A stretch of DNA of 50,801 bases from an uncultured Saprospiraceae bacterium (GTDB taxonomy: Bacteria > Bacteroidota > Bacteroidia > Chitinophagales > Saprospiraceae), in contig CAJQQY010000063.1 in NCBI GenBank assembly GCA_905480595.1, positions 1 to 50,801 of the forward strand, in the 5' to 3' direction. The notes under the pieces were generated by a model. That model did not search any database. It was not told the origin of the DNA and worked only from the letters and a program-made list of their open reading frames with translations. This document shows, in pieces, positions 7,808 through 16,653 of this stretch (positions are counted from its first letter, which is position 1; the number at the start of each line of letters is the position of its first letter). A program made the position numbers and the translations under genes.

Positions 7808-9028
7808 TTATTTAAACGCGTTCAAGCCAGTCACATCCATTCCTGTGATTAACAAGTGAATGTCGTGCGTTCCTTCGTAAGTTAAAACTGTTTCCAAATT
7901 CATCATGTGTCGCATGATTGGGTACTCATTAGTGATTCCCATTCCGCCATGAATTTGTCGAGCTTCTCTTGCGATTTCTAAAGCCATGTGAACATTATTT
8001 CTTTTAGCCATTGAAATTTGGGCAGGCGTAGCTTTTCCTACATTAGCTAAAGTTCCGAGTCTCCAAGCCAATAATTGAGCTTTGGTAATTTCGGTAATCA
8101 TTTCCGCTAATTTCTTTTGAGTCAATTGGAATTGACCAATTGGTTTTCCAAACTGAATACGTTCCTGTGAATATCTCAAAGCAGAATCGTAGCAGTCCAT
8201 AGCTGCTCCAATTGCTCCCCAAGCAATTCCATATCGAGCTTTTGACAAACAACTCAACGGTCCTTTCAAACCTTCTACCTCAGGTAAAATATTTGATTTA
8301 GGAACTCGTACATCTTCAAAGACAAGTTCTCCTGTAATGGATGCACGTAAGCTTAATTTTCCGTGAATTTCTGGAGCAGAAAATCCTTTCATTCCCTTTT
8401 CTACGATCAAACCTTTGATTCGACCTGCTTCATTTTTTGCCCAAACAACAGCAATATCAGCAACTGGTGAATTAGTTATCCACATTTTTGCTCCATTCAA
8501 AATCACATGATCTCCATCATCTTTGATATTGGTCACCATGCTACTTGGATCAGATCCATGATCTGGTTCTGTCAAACCAAAACATCCAATCATTTCTCCG
8601 CTTGCTAATTTTGGCAAGTATTTCATTTTTTGTTCTTCTGAACCAAAACGATAAATCGGGTACATCACCAATGATCCTTGAACGGATGCCATGGAACGAA
8701 TTCCAGAGTCTCCTCTTTCCAATTCTTGCATGATAATTCCATAGGCGATTTCGTCCATTCCTCCACAACCATATTTGGCAGGAAGACTTGGTCCAAAAGC
8801 TCCAATTTCAGCTAATCCCTTGAACAAATGTTTTGGACATTCTGCTCGATCAGAATAACCTTCAATAATTGGGCTTACTTCTTGCTTCACCCAATCACGT
8901 ACCGCATCCCGTGCTAGCAAGTGATCTTCATTCAATAACTCATCGATATTATAATAATCATGTCCTTGAAATCGATCCGTTTTTGACGAAGTTCCAGGGT
9001 GAGTTGCATTGCCATTTCCGTTTGACAT
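7808..9028 (-). CDS. gcdH: Acyl-CoA dehydrogenase, glutaryl-CoA dehydrogenase type
   Basis: A 406-aa flavoprotein with complete acyl-CoA dehydrogenase architecture. Family motifs are FGLTEPDHGSD, KMWITNSPVADI, the helical domain YSQERIQFGKPIGQFQLTQ and HGGMGITNEYPIMRHMMNLE. The catalytic base is Glu385 in TYEGTHDIH, the context typical of glutaryl-CoA dehydrogenase, which oxidises and decarboxylates glutaryl-CoA to crotonyl-CoA in lysine and tryptophan breakdown. Other short-chain acyl-CoA dehydrogenases cannot be fully excluded. It appears monocistronic. Confidence 0.88.
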   Translation of the reverse strand: MSNGNGNATHPGTSSKTDRFQGHDYYNIDELLNEDHLLARDAVRDWVKQEVSPIIEGYSDRAECPKHLFKGLAEIGAFGPSLPAKYGCGGMDEIAYGIIMQELERGDSGIRSMASVQGSLVMYPIYRFGSEEQKMKYLPKLASGEMIGCFGLTEPDHGSDPSSMVTNIKDDGDHVILNGAKMWITNSPVADIAVVWAKNEAGRIKGLIVEKGMKGFSAPEIHGKLSLRASITGELVFEDVRVPKSNILPEVEGLKGPLSCLSKARYGIAWGAIGAAMDCYDSALRYSQERIQFGKPIGQFQLTQKKLAEMITEITKAQLLAWRLGTLANVGKATPAQISMAKRNNVHMALEIAREARQIHGGMGITNEYPIMRHMMNLETVLTYEGTHDIHLLITGMDVTGLNAFK

Positions 9029-9061
9029 ATTCTTATAGTTTTATTGGTTATAATTTTTTTG

Positions 9062-9069
9062 CAAAAATA
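9062..9069 (-). promoter_or_regulatory. Candidate -7 element of gcdH
   Basis: TATTTTTG on the minus strand fits TAnnTTTG and lies 33 bp upstream of the gcdH ATG. No clear -33 TTG is seen. Confidence 0.4.
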
Positions 9070-9174
9070 CATATTCTTATAGAAAGAATGTTTCATCTTC
9101 TTGTCATAATTAAGAATCATTTTTTGTACGCATAATCTCTTATTTTGATGTTTTTTTATAGAAAAAAAATATTA

Positions 9175-9182
9175 TACATTTG
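9175..9182 (+). promoter_or_regulatory. Candidate -7 element of folB
   Basis: TACATTTG matches TAnnTTTG, 40 bp upstream of the folB ATG. The nearest TTTG at 9144-9147 is farther away than usual. Confidence 0.45.
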
Positions 9183-9222
9183 ATGCATCTGAGAATTAAC
9201 TTTTTTAGTCTAAAAATATAAC

Positions 9223-9735
9223 ATGAGCCAAATAGCATTAGAAGGCATGCGATTTTATGCATACCATGGATTTTATGAAGAGGAGCAAATTATTGGAAAT
9301 AATTACGTCATCGATGTTTTTATCAAAACAAACTTTAGCGAAGCAGCTGAAAGTGATGACTTATATAAAACAATTAATTACGAAACTGTTTACTTGATTT
9401 GTCAAAAAGAAATGAAAATCAAGACTAAATTGATAGAAACAATTGGTGCTCGAATACTTTTTGGTTTGAAATATCAATTTGATAATATCCATGAAGCCAC
9501 CATTAAAATAACTAAAGAAAACCCGATGCCAGGGGTAAAACTAGATAGCTCATCGGTTCAACTGAATCAAAATTTTATTGAACAATGTCCACGATGTGGT
9601 AATCCTTTGATTTGCTATAAAGACGAAAATTGTTGGTGTCAAAAAGTGAAAATCCATCCTCAGACTCAAGCAATGTTAGATCAAAAATATGATGGCTGCC
9701 TTTGTAAAAGTTGTACTAAATACTACGCAGGCTAA
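9223..9735 (+). CDS. folB: Dihydroneopterin aldolase fused to a Cys-rich CWC domain
   Basis: Residues 1-117 form a FolB domain: FYAYHGFYEEEQIIGNNYVI with the catalytic Glu around 20-21, INYETVY, and Lys98 in IKITKENPMPG, the expected catalytic pair. It converts dihydroneopterin to 6-hydroxymethyldihydropterin in folate synthesis. Residues 120-170 are an added zinc-binding-like module with CPRC (122/125), Cys131, CWC (137-139), CLC (159/161) and Cys164, resembling the Cys_rich_CWC family. Ordinary FolB is about 120 aa, so this is a fusion. The frame is continuous and no stop separates the parts. Confidence 0.87.
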   Translation: MSQIALEGMRFYAYHGFYEEEQIIGNNYVIDVFIKTNFSEAAESDDLYKTINYETVYLICQKEMKIKTKLIETIGARILFGLKYQFDNIHEATIKITKENPMPGVKLDSSSVQLNQNFIEQCPRCGNPLICYKDENCWCQKVKIHPQTQAMLDQKYDGCLCKSCTKYYAG

Positions 9736-9855
9736 TTTTTTGAATTTAAAATTTAATTTTTCTATAACACCCATACAGAAAACTCATTCGTTTAAAGTTA
9801 TAACCGACGTTGGTTAAAAAAATCAACAAAGCATTTTTTCACAAAAAAATATATA

Positions 9856-10557
9856 ATGTATAAAAAAATTGCACTCTTACTTATTTGCTTCCAATTCGTT
9901 GCATGTACTGAATTACAACAAGTTTTAGATTCTGCTGCTGCTGGCACAGGTTTGACTTCCGAACAAATTGGAAATGGACTTAAAGAAGCTCTTCAAATTG
10001 GAATTGGAAAAGGTTCTGATCGATTGTCTGCATTAGATGGATATTATAAATCTCCATACAAAATTTTGTTGCCAGAAGATGCTCAAAAAGTAGAAAAAAC
10101 GCTTCGAGATATTGGTGCAGGAAGTCTTGTTGATAATGCCATTGAGAAAATCAACCGAGCAGCAGAGGATGCAGCAAAAGGTGCAAAACCTATTTTCGTT
10201 TCTGCCATCCGACAAATGACTATTCAAGATGGAATGAGTTTGTTAAAAGGAGATAAAAATGCGGCAACGCAATATTTGAGCAGAACTACAAGAAATCAAT
10301 TATACCAAAAATTTCAGCCTGTCATTGTTAATTCATTAAACAAAAAGAAAGCGCTTGATGCTTGGACAAAGGTGGTTAATAAATATAATCAGATTCCTTT
10401 TATTCAAAAGCAGAATCCTAATTTGGATGATTACATTACCAATAAAGCTTTGGATGGTTTATTTTCGATGGTAGAAAAGGAGGAATTGAATATCCGAAAT
10501 AATGTGTCTGCGAGAACTTCTGATTTATTGAGAAAAGTTTTTGCGAAGCAAGACTAA
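9856..10557 (+). CDS. DUF4197 family lipoprotein
   Basis: A 233-aa protein with a lipoprotein signal (MYKKIALLLICFQFVAC, lipidation Cys17) and then the DUF4197 pattern: LTSEQIGNGLKEALQIG, GSDRLSALDGYY, KILLPEDAQKVEKTLR, FVSAIRQMTIQDGMSLLKGD and the tail NPNLDDYITNKALDGLFSMV. It is predicted to be anchored on the periplasmic side of a membrane. The function of the family is unknown. It is convergent with the AI-2E family gene, with a hairpin between them. Confidence 0.88.
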   Translation: MYKKIALLLICFQFVACTELQQVLDSAAAGTGLTSEQIGNGLKEALQIGIGKGSDRLSALDGYYKSPYKILLPEDAQKVEKTLRDIGAGSLVDNAIEKINRAAEDAAKGAKPIFVSAIRQMTIQDGMSLLKGDKNAATQYLSRTTRNQLYQKFQPVIVNSLNKKKALDAWTKVVNKYNQIPFIQKQNPNLDDYITNKALDGLFSMVEKEELNIRNNVSARTSDLLRKVFAKQD

Positions 10558-10560
10558 ATC

Positions 10561-10622
10561 TTAACGGTGAACGGTTAATACCGCTATTTTAACACAAAGT
10601 GGTATTAACTGTTCACCGTTAA
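10561..10622. terminator. Bidirectional hairpin between convergent genes
   Basis: A 22-bp inverted repeat with one mismatch: arm 10561-10582 starts TTAACGGTGAACGG, and its partner is 10601-10622. The units TTAACGGT / ACCGTTAA belong to the TTAACCGTT repeat vocabulary seen near 7.8 kb. Its position between two gene ends suggests termination, but the T-tracts are weak. Confidence 0.6.
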
Positions 10623-10636
10623 ACATTAACCGTTAC

Positions 10637-11998
10637 TCATAGTTTTTTCGTGAGTTTTTGGACTAGCCTAAATTCGCTGAGAAATGATTTCGCTATCACC
10701 CTAATGACCGTGTAAACTGGAATCGCTAAGACCATTCCCACTATTCCACTCAACTTTGCCCCTACCAATATTACAATAAAGATTTCCAACGGATGTGCTG
10801 CTACACTATTTGAAAAAATAAATGGTTGTAGCAAAAAATTATCTAGTAATTGCATTGCTGCAAAAGTTGCAATTACAATAAAAATCAAAGGCAACATCTC
10901 TTCGTAAAAAGGTAAATCTAAATTGGAAGAAACCGTAATGAGTACTCCAAACATAGCCCCGATAACTGGTCCGATGTACGGAATAACATTTATCAATGCA
11001 GCAAAAAATGCAATCAACAAAGCATTTTTAACTCCAAAAATAGTCAGCACAATAGAAACAAAAAAGGTGATCGTTGTTACTTGAATGGAGACGCCCACAA
11101 AATATCTACGGAGTAATCTGCTCGAATCGTCAAGAGCATGTATAACTTCTTTTTCATACTTTCTTGGAACAATAGCTTGCAATGCATTCAAAAACAAGCC
11201 TTGTTCTTTCAAAAAGAAAAAAGCGATGAAAAGGATTGACATAATGGCAATTAATAAATTCCCCATGAACCCTACAAGGGTGCTAAATAGTTGTGAAATT
11301 TGTCCTGGATTAAACGCAGTAAAAATTCTTTTTTGAATTTTTTCAATGGGTGTATCAGTATGCTTTATCTCGGCAGTTGGATCAATCACATCTGGAGTTG
11401 TTGCTTCGACAGTTGGATTATTGATATTAACTTGGAGCGTGATATTGGTTTTTGTAACGGTATCTCCATTTTCTAAAAGAATAGAATCAATGGAAACAAA
11501 AGTACTTGATATTTGATTTTTTCCGGGAGCTTCTAATTCAGCAATTTGGAGGGTATCTTGAACTGTATTTTCTGTAATAACATCTATAGTATTGGAAATT
11601 GTATCAATACCAATTTCATCTTCTGGCAAAATGATTTCCCCTTCCATCAAACCTTTTTCCACTAAAACATTATTTAAACTATTGATCGGTTCTTCAAGCG
11701 ATTCTACCAAACTTTCGTAATCAATCCCAGCTAAATTTTGCGCCTGCTTGATAATCGATGGAACAAATAACCAGACTAATCCTGATAGTAAAAATATAAA
11801 TGTGATTAAAGTTAATCCTGCACTTCCTCCACTTCCTAATTTTAAATATTTTTTATAGAATTCATTGATTGGTTGCCCAACCATAGACAAAACCCATGCG
11901 ATTAAAACATACGCAACAATGTCGCTGAAATAATAAAATACAGCTCCAATTAAAAATAATGAAATGGCAATTGCTAAATAGCGACTCCAATTGTTCAT
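10637..11998 (-). CDS. AI-2E family transporter (PerM/TqsA-like)
   Basis: A 453-aa polytopic inner-membrane protein. Two or three N-terminal helices (residues about 8-85) are followed by a hydrophilic, probably periplasmic insert of roughly 140 residues rich in Asp, Glu and Thr, then the conserved C-terminal membrane block with ALIAFFAALINVIPYIGPVI and VGAKLSGIVGMVLAIPVYTV. The family contains exporters such as TqsA and Na+/H+ antiporters; the substrate cannot be read from sequence. The long acidic insert is larger than in typical members of about 350 aa. It follows the GDSL gene by 28 bp. Confidence 0.87.
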   Translation of the reverse strand: MNNWSRYLAIAISLFLIGAVFYYFSDIVAYVLIAWVLSMVGQPINEFYKKYLKLGSGGSAGLTLITFIFLLSGLVWLFVPSIIKQAQNLAGIDYESLVESLEEPINSLNNVLVEKGLMEGEIILPEDEIGIDTISNTIDVITENTVQDTLQIAELEAPGKNQISSTFVSIDSILLENGDTVTKTNITLQVNINNPTVEATTPDVIDPTAEIKHTDTPIEKIQKRIFTAFNPGQISQLFSTLVGFMGNLLIAIMSILFIAFFFLKEQGLFLNALQAIVPRKYEKEVIHALDDSSRLLRRYFVGVSIQVTTITFFVSIVLTIFGVKNALLIAFFAALINVIPYIGPVIGAMFGVLITVSSNLDLPFYEEMLPLIFIVIATFAAMQLLDNFLLQPFIFSNSVAAHPLEIFIVILVGAKLSGIVGMVLAIPVYTVIRVIAKSFLSEFRLVQKLTKKL

Positions 11999-12026
11999 TG
12001 TTTTGGATTTCGTTTTTTATGAAAAA

Positions 12027-12743
12027 TTACAACATACTTTCTAATTCTTCCCATATATTTTTCGCCAAAATTTTATGTCCTTTGATCGTTGGATGAATTC
12101 CATCTCTTTGATTTAACTCAGGAATCCCTCCTACTCCATCCAATATGAAAGGAACAAAGGCTGCATTATTATTTTTTGCTAAGTTGGAAAAAATCGCAGC
12201 AAATTTTTGAGAAAAATCATTTCCTAAATTCGGTGGAGCCAACATTCCAGCAACAAATAATTTTACTTCTGGAAATGTTGCTTTTACTTTATCAAAAATG
12301 GATTGAAGATTTTTGGCCGTTTCTTCTGTCTTGATTCCTCGTAATGCATCGTTAGCACCTAACTCTAAAATAAAAATATCAATTTTATTTTGCTCCAGAA
12401 TCCAATCAATTCGATCATTACCGCCTGAAGAAGTTTCACCACTTACTCCTGCATTAACTGTTTGGTAATCCAATCCTAATGAATCTAATCTTTCCTGAAT
12501 CACGCCTACATAACTGTCTGAAGGATCTTCCAACCCATAGCCTGCCGTCAAACTATCTCCAAAAAATAAAATCTGTTTTTTCTTCTTTGTTTTTTTTACA
12601 GGAGTATTGTTAGCTATTTCTTCAGCATCTGTTTTTGCATTCTTTACCGCATCATTTGCTGTAGTTTCTCCACATCCTAAGATACTAAAACTCAAAAAAA
12701 CTAACATTAAATTTTTATAGAAAAATCTCATTTTAAATTTCAT
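12027..12743 (-). CDS. GDSL-type esterase/lipase, TesA-like lipoprotein
   Basis: A 238-aa SGNH hydrolase. The lipobox SILGC puts the acylated Cys at residue 24; an internal ATG at codon 5 (12731) is an equally good start. The catalytic blocks are present: GDSLTAGYGL (Ser64), AGVSGETSSGGN, LGANDALRG (Asn131) and DGIHPTIKGH with the Asp/His pair. It resembles TesA / arylesterase-type lysophospholipases acting in the periplasm. It is probably cotranscribed with the AI-2E family gene. Confidence 0.9.
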   Translation of the reverse strand: MKFKMRFFYKNLMLVFLSFSILGCGETTANDAVKNAKTDAEEIANNTPVKKTKKKKQILFFGDSLTAGYGLEDPSDSYVGVIQERLDSLGLDYQTVNAGVSGETSSGGNDRIDWILEQNKIDIFILELGANDALRGIKTEETAKNLQSIFDKVKATFPEVKLFVAGMLAPPNLGNDFSQKFAAIFSNLAKNNNAAFVPFILDGVGGIPELNQRDGIHPTIKGHKILAKNIWEELESML

Positions 12744-12757
12744 TATTTTATTGTTAA

Positions 12758-12765
12758 CAAATATA
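12758..12765 (-). promoter_or_regulatory. Candidate -7 element of the GDSL operon
   Basis: TATATTTG on the minus strand matches TAnnTTTG. The leader would be only about 8 nt if translation began at 12743, which slightly favours the internal ATG at 12731. Confidence 0.45.
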
Positions 12766-12840
12766 ACATTCTCATTTTTTAATTGAAATGCATTTCTACG
12801 AAATAGTTGGATTGGTCTATTAGTTAATCGGTTGAATGGG

Positions 12841-12866
12841 TAATCAGGTAATTTGTTTCCTGATTA
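12841..12866. repeat. Small hairpin downstream of the prenyl synthase genes
   Basis: TAATCAGG (12841-12848) pairs with CCTGATTA (12859-12866). The surrounding bases (AGTTAATCGGTTGAATGGG) resemble the TTAAC repeat family. It lies 30 bp after the stop of the second prenyl synthase gene and could contribute to termination. Confidence 0.45.
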
Positions 12867-12896
12867 TATAATTAACTTGATAACTGTCTTACCAAA

Positions 12897-13907
12897 TTAT
12901 TTTTTCCGCTCAGTAGAATAATTGACTAAAGCTTCCAATGATTCTCGAGCTAGAGATGGAGGAAAGGTGTGTAAAATTTCGAAGGCATCTGCACGATATT
13001 TCAACATCACTTTTTCAGCATATTCTAATCCTCCACTTCCTCGAACGAACTCAATTACTTCATTTACCTTTTCAGGATTTTCGTTATGCTTTTTGACAAT
13101 ATTGATGATGTGTTTTTTTTTGGAGCGAGTAGCATTATTGAGTGCGTAAATTAGAGGAAGCGTCATCTTCTTTTCTTTGATATCGATCCCTAAAGGTTTT
13201 CCTACATCATCTGTTCCGTAATCAAACAGGTCATCTTTAATTTGAAATGCGATACCAATTTTTTCTCCAAACAATCTTATTTTTTCAATTACCTCTAAAT
13301 CCTCTGTATTCGAAGCTGCGCCTGCAGCGCAACCTGCAGCAATAAGTGATGCCGTTTTTTGTCGGATGATTTCAAAATAAATATCCTCTTCAATATCTAG
13401 CTTTCTAGCTTTTTCACTTTGAAGTAATTCACCTTCAATCAAGGCTTTAACTGCAACTGAAACAATTTCTAATAATTGATATTGCTTATGTTTTAAAGAA
13501 ATAATCAACGCTTGCGTAAACCAATAATCACCAACTGTCACCGCTACTTTGTTTTTCCAAAGTGCATTGACCGAAGCTGAACCTCGACGTTCATTGGCAT
13601 CGTCCACTACGTCATCATGAATCAAAGTTGCCGTGTGCAAAAGCTCAACAAATGTGGCTGCATGAAATGTTCCATCATTAATTTTTCCACATAACTGAGC
13701 ACACAACAAAATAAACATCGGACGCATCTGTTTTCCCTTGCGTTCGAAAATATAGTTATTGATCTTTTCCAAAAGAGGCACAGGACTCTGCATTGCTTCC
13801 TGAAACATTTTTTCAAAAATCTTTAACTCTTCATTTATCGGTTGTCTGATCGTTTCCAACGATTTTACCATAGTCAAATTTGTCTTATCGTTTGCGCTCA
13901 ATGACAT
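12897..13907 (-). CDS. Polyprenyl diphosphate synthase, canonical copy
   Basis: A 336-aa trans-prenyltransferase with intact motifs: the first Asp-rich motif DDVVD at 98-102 with the conserved RRG (107-109), and the second DDLFD followed by GKPLGIDIKEKKMTLPLIY. It condenses isopentenyl diphosphate onto an allylic diphosphate; octaprenyl or similar products for menaquinone are likely but not determinable. The longest frame overlaps the upstream paralogue by 23 bp. The Met at codon 13 (13871) would remove the overlap and is a plausible alternative start. Confidence 0.9.
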   Translation of the reverse strand: MSLSANDKTNLTMVKSLETIRQPINEELKIFEKMFQEAMQSPVPLLEKINNYIFERKGKQMRPMFILLCAQLCGKINDGTFHAATFVELLHTATLIHDDVVDDANERRGSASVNALWKNKVAVTVGDYWFTQALIISLKHKQYQLLEIVSVAVKALIEGELLQSEKARKLDIEEDIYFEIIRQKTASLIAAGCAAGAASNTEDLEVIEKIRLFGEKIGIAFQIKDDLFDYGTDDVGKPLGIDIKEKKMTLPLIYALNNATRSKKKHIINIVKKHNENPEKVNEVIEFVRGSGGLEYAEKVMLKYRADAFEILHTFPPSLARESLEALVNYSTERKK

Positions 13908-14865
13908 AATCTACTAAATCCTCCAAGGAAGTTCTTGCTTCCGATGCAGGAAGTGATCTTAATATTTCAGTAGCTTCCTCTCGATATTTTTGCATCGCTT
14001 TTTGAGCATATTCAATTCCTCCGCTTGCTTTTACAAAGGCGATGACTTCTTTTAATTTTTCATCATTATTAATGTGATTAATTATTTTTCTTTGCTCTGA
14101 ATCGGATGCTTTGTTGAGTGCATAAACTAAAGGAAGACTGATTCCTTTTTCTTTTAAATCAATGCCAAGTGGCTTACTCGTCCCATTACTCCCAAAGTCA
14201 AATAGTTCATCTCGTAATTGAAATGCAATTCCAATTTTTTCTCCAAACAATTTCATCTTTTCAATCTTCTCTTCGTTTTCTGTGGTGGAAGTTGCACCTG
14301 CGGAACAAGCTGCAGAAATTAAGGAAGCTGTTTTTTTACGAACGATTTCAAAATAACTTTCTTCATCAAAATCAAATTTTCGAGATTTTGTAATTGCTAA
14401 TAATTCACCTTCACTCATTTCTTTGACTGCCTCTGCTACGATTTCTAATAATTGAAATCGTTTATTTTTCAAAGCAATCAACATCCCTTTTTGCAATAAA
14501 TAATCACCTACCAAAACCGCTATTTTATTTTTCCACATGGCATTCAAGGAGAAGAATCCCTGACGCTCATTCGAGTCATCAACTACATCATCATGAACCA
14601 AAGTTGCGGTGTGCAACAGCTCTACTAACGAAGCTGCATGATAAGATGCATCATCAATTTCGCCGCATATTTTAGCACACAAAAAGACAAACATAGGTCG
14701 TACCTGTTTACCTTTTCGTTGAACAATGTAGTAAGTGATTTTGTCCAGCAACGGAACATGACTTCGCATGTCTTCTCGAAACCGTTGTTCGAAAGCTTTC
14801 AACTCTTTTTCAATCGGCCTTTTGATTGTTTTGAGTGATCGAGCCTGATGGCTAGATTTGACCAT
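13885..14865 (-). CDS. Polyprenyl synthase paralogue with altered motifs
   Basis: A 326-aa homologue directly upstream of the canonical copy and clearly a tandem duplicate (compare HTATLVHDDVVDDSNER with HTATLIHDDVVDDANER). The first Asp-rich motif is kept (92-96), but the following RRG has become RQG (101-103). The second motif DDxxD is DELFD (219-223), and the basic segment after it is GISLPLVY instead of KMTLPLIY. It may have changed chain length or activity, or may serve as a partner subunit for the adjacent synthase. The open frame is intact. Confidence 0.86.
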   Translation of the reverse strand: MVKSSHQARSLKTIKRPIEKELKAFEQRFREDMRSHVPLLDKITYYIVQRKGKQVRPMFVFLCAKICGEIDDASYHAASLVELLHTATLVHDDVVDDSNERQGFFSLNAMWKNKIAVLVGDYLLQKGMLIALKNKRFQLLEIVAEAVKEMSEGELLAITKSRKFDFDEESYFEIVRKKTASLISAACSAGATSTTENEEKIEKMKLFGEKIGIAFQLRDELFDFGSNGTSKPLGIDLKEKGISLPLVYALNKASDSEQRKIINHINNDEKLKEVIAFVKASGGIEYAQKAMQKYREEATEILRSLPASEARTSLEDLVDYVIERKR

Positions 14866-15036
14866 GAGTCCGCTGGATTTTTTATGAAAAAATTAGAACT
14901 GGCCGTAAGATACGAGCTATTCCCTGTTTTTATAAAACATCCTAAAAAAAGATTAGTTGTGTGAAAATAGAGTTATTTAAAATCACTTTGCTGACAGAGG
15001 ACAGACCTATCAGTAAAGCGGTTTCTCTAAAAAAAA

Positions 15037-15064
15037 TCCAACACTTCCGAAAGAAAGTGTTGGA
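15037..15064 (-). terminator. Intrinsic terminator of the SEKR/F family gene at 15148-16653
   Basis: TCCAACACTT (15037-15046) pairs perfectly with AAGTGTTGGA (15055-15064). On the minus strand an unbroken run of T residues follows. Confidence 0.85.
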
Positions 15065-15147
15065 AATGAAAAGAGAGCGTTTGACCTTGGGGGGTCATTG
15101 GGTGTTATATTAATTTCAGAGAGAACAAATAAAAATTTGAATACCAT

Positions 15148-16653
15148 TTAATATTGGTATTCTCTAGAGAGTTTCTCTTTCACCCATACTTTGATGATTT
15201 GATTATTGATAGATTCAAGCTTATAATTTATTATTTTGTTATCAGTTTCAAGCATCTCATTTAACTCTTTTAAAACCATTGGTGGTTCATTAAGCGAAGG
15301 TAGATTAATTAATTTTTTGATAGAAGAAAGTAACATTTCTTCAACCCTACCTAGCTTCCCTAATGACTTTAAATGTCGAGTAATTCGTAAAATATCTTTG
15401 TCGTCTATTTCTTCATCATCCAATTCAAATCTAACAATCAACTCCATCAATTTTACATATTTCAAAACATGAGGTCGCAATTTACCTCCTGCTATTGTTT
15501 CAATTTGATTGATATATCGAATCACTTTGCTGTAATCTTTTTTCATGAAATGATACACCGAAATATGATAAAAAATAACAATTTGCTGATGACCTGGTAA
15601 TTTCTTAAGACTCGTCAAATGATGTTCTTTTATCATATAATAAATCGCTTCAATTCCAGAATAACTCTTATTAACCAACTGAAGTGAAAAATGAATTATA
15701 TCGGTCTCCAAGACAAAAATCCCCTCTTCTTCTTTCGAATACGACTTGATCGATTTCCACTCCTTCAATAATTGAGATATTTTTTTTTGTGAATGATCTG
15801 ATGATATTTTGCAAAAAGTATAATCTCTTAATTGCCGAATAAACACCTCTCGAAAAACATTTTTCATTGCAGGTTTCACTTCCCACATGGAAAACATTTC
15901 GTCGCCAAAATAATTGGCCTGAGCAAAATTTGATCGCGCATTGGCATTCAAAAAATGAATTTCATGAAACAACACTTGAGATAGAAAAGTCGTCGCGTTT
16001 GATTTTTCTGATATCAGAGGATGCTCCATGACTTTGCCAAAAATAGCATCCACTTGTGAAGTTTCATGAAAATTTAAAATAGAATCATAATACAATCTCA
16101 CTTTGGAGTGAAGTGCTTTGTATTCGTTTTCAGTTTTTACTAATTGAGCAATTCGTTCATAGGAATTTAAAAATTCGCTAATAGCTAGTCTAATAGTTTT
16201 GTTATTTTCAAGATACGGAAGGAGTAGCTTTTCTCTTTCCAATATTTCTTGTTGCAAGCCGTATAATTCATTGGCTATTGCAATTTTCTTTGCTCGCTTT
16301 AAAACCTCAAACGCTTGATGATAAAAAGTTTTGTGAAAAAGTACTTCAACTGAATTCAGTAATGTCCCAATTTTGGCATGCTCGGAACGGGTACTGTACA
16401 GTTGTCGAAGTACTTTTAATATTTGCTCGTAAAGCAAATATTTAGTTCTTGAAATTTGTTTGGTAAAGGTGTGTTTTTTAAGCTTTCGTAATAATTTGAG
16501 TTCGTTGTATTCATCCTGAGCATCTATCGCATCAAAAAGAATGGTGTAATTGTTTTCATTTTTATGAACACTATTGACACACATTTTAAAATGTCTCTTT
16601 TCCGATTTGGAAAGACTTTTAATGATGCTATGTAAATCTCTAGGATCTTTCAT
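15148..16653 (-). CDS. Helical-repeat protein, SEKR/F family (unknown function)
   Basis: A 501-aa soluble, mostly alpha-helical protein with no signal peptide or membrane helix. The N-terminus carries LHSIIKSLSKSEKRHFKM, shared with the divergent gene at 17058 (LIHSMSRSEKRYF). Both then have a tyrosine-rich TILFDAID / YILFEILD segment and about 400 residues that look like degenerate TPR-type helical hairpins. I recall such multi-copy proteins in Bacteroidota genomes annotated only as hypothetical. No catalytic motif is visible; a scaffold role is possible but unproven. Confidence 0.8.
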   Translation of the reverse strand: MKDPRDLHSIIKSLSKSEKRHFKMCVNSVHKNENNYTILFDAIDAQDEYNELKLLRKLKKHTFTKQISRTKYLLYEQILKVLRQLYSTRSEHAKIGTLLNSVEVLFHKTFYHQAFEVLKRAKKIAIANELYGLQQEILEREKLLLPYLENNKTIRLAISEFLNSYERIAQLVKTENEYKALHSKVRLYYDSILNFHETSQVDAIFGKVMEHPLISEKSNATTFLSQVLFHEIHFLNANARSNFAQANYFGDEMFSMWEVKPAMKNVFREVFIRQLRDYTFCKISSDHSQKKISQLLKEWKSIKSYSKEEEGIFVLETDIIHFSLQLVNKSYSGIEAIYYMIKEHHLTSLKKLPGHQQIVIFYHISVYHFMKKDYSKVIRYINQIETIAGGKLRPHVLKYVKLMELIVRFELDDEEIDDKDILRITRHLKSLGKLGRVEEMLLSSIKKLINLPSLNEPPMVLKELNEMLETDNKIINYKLESINNQIIKVWVKEKLSREYQY

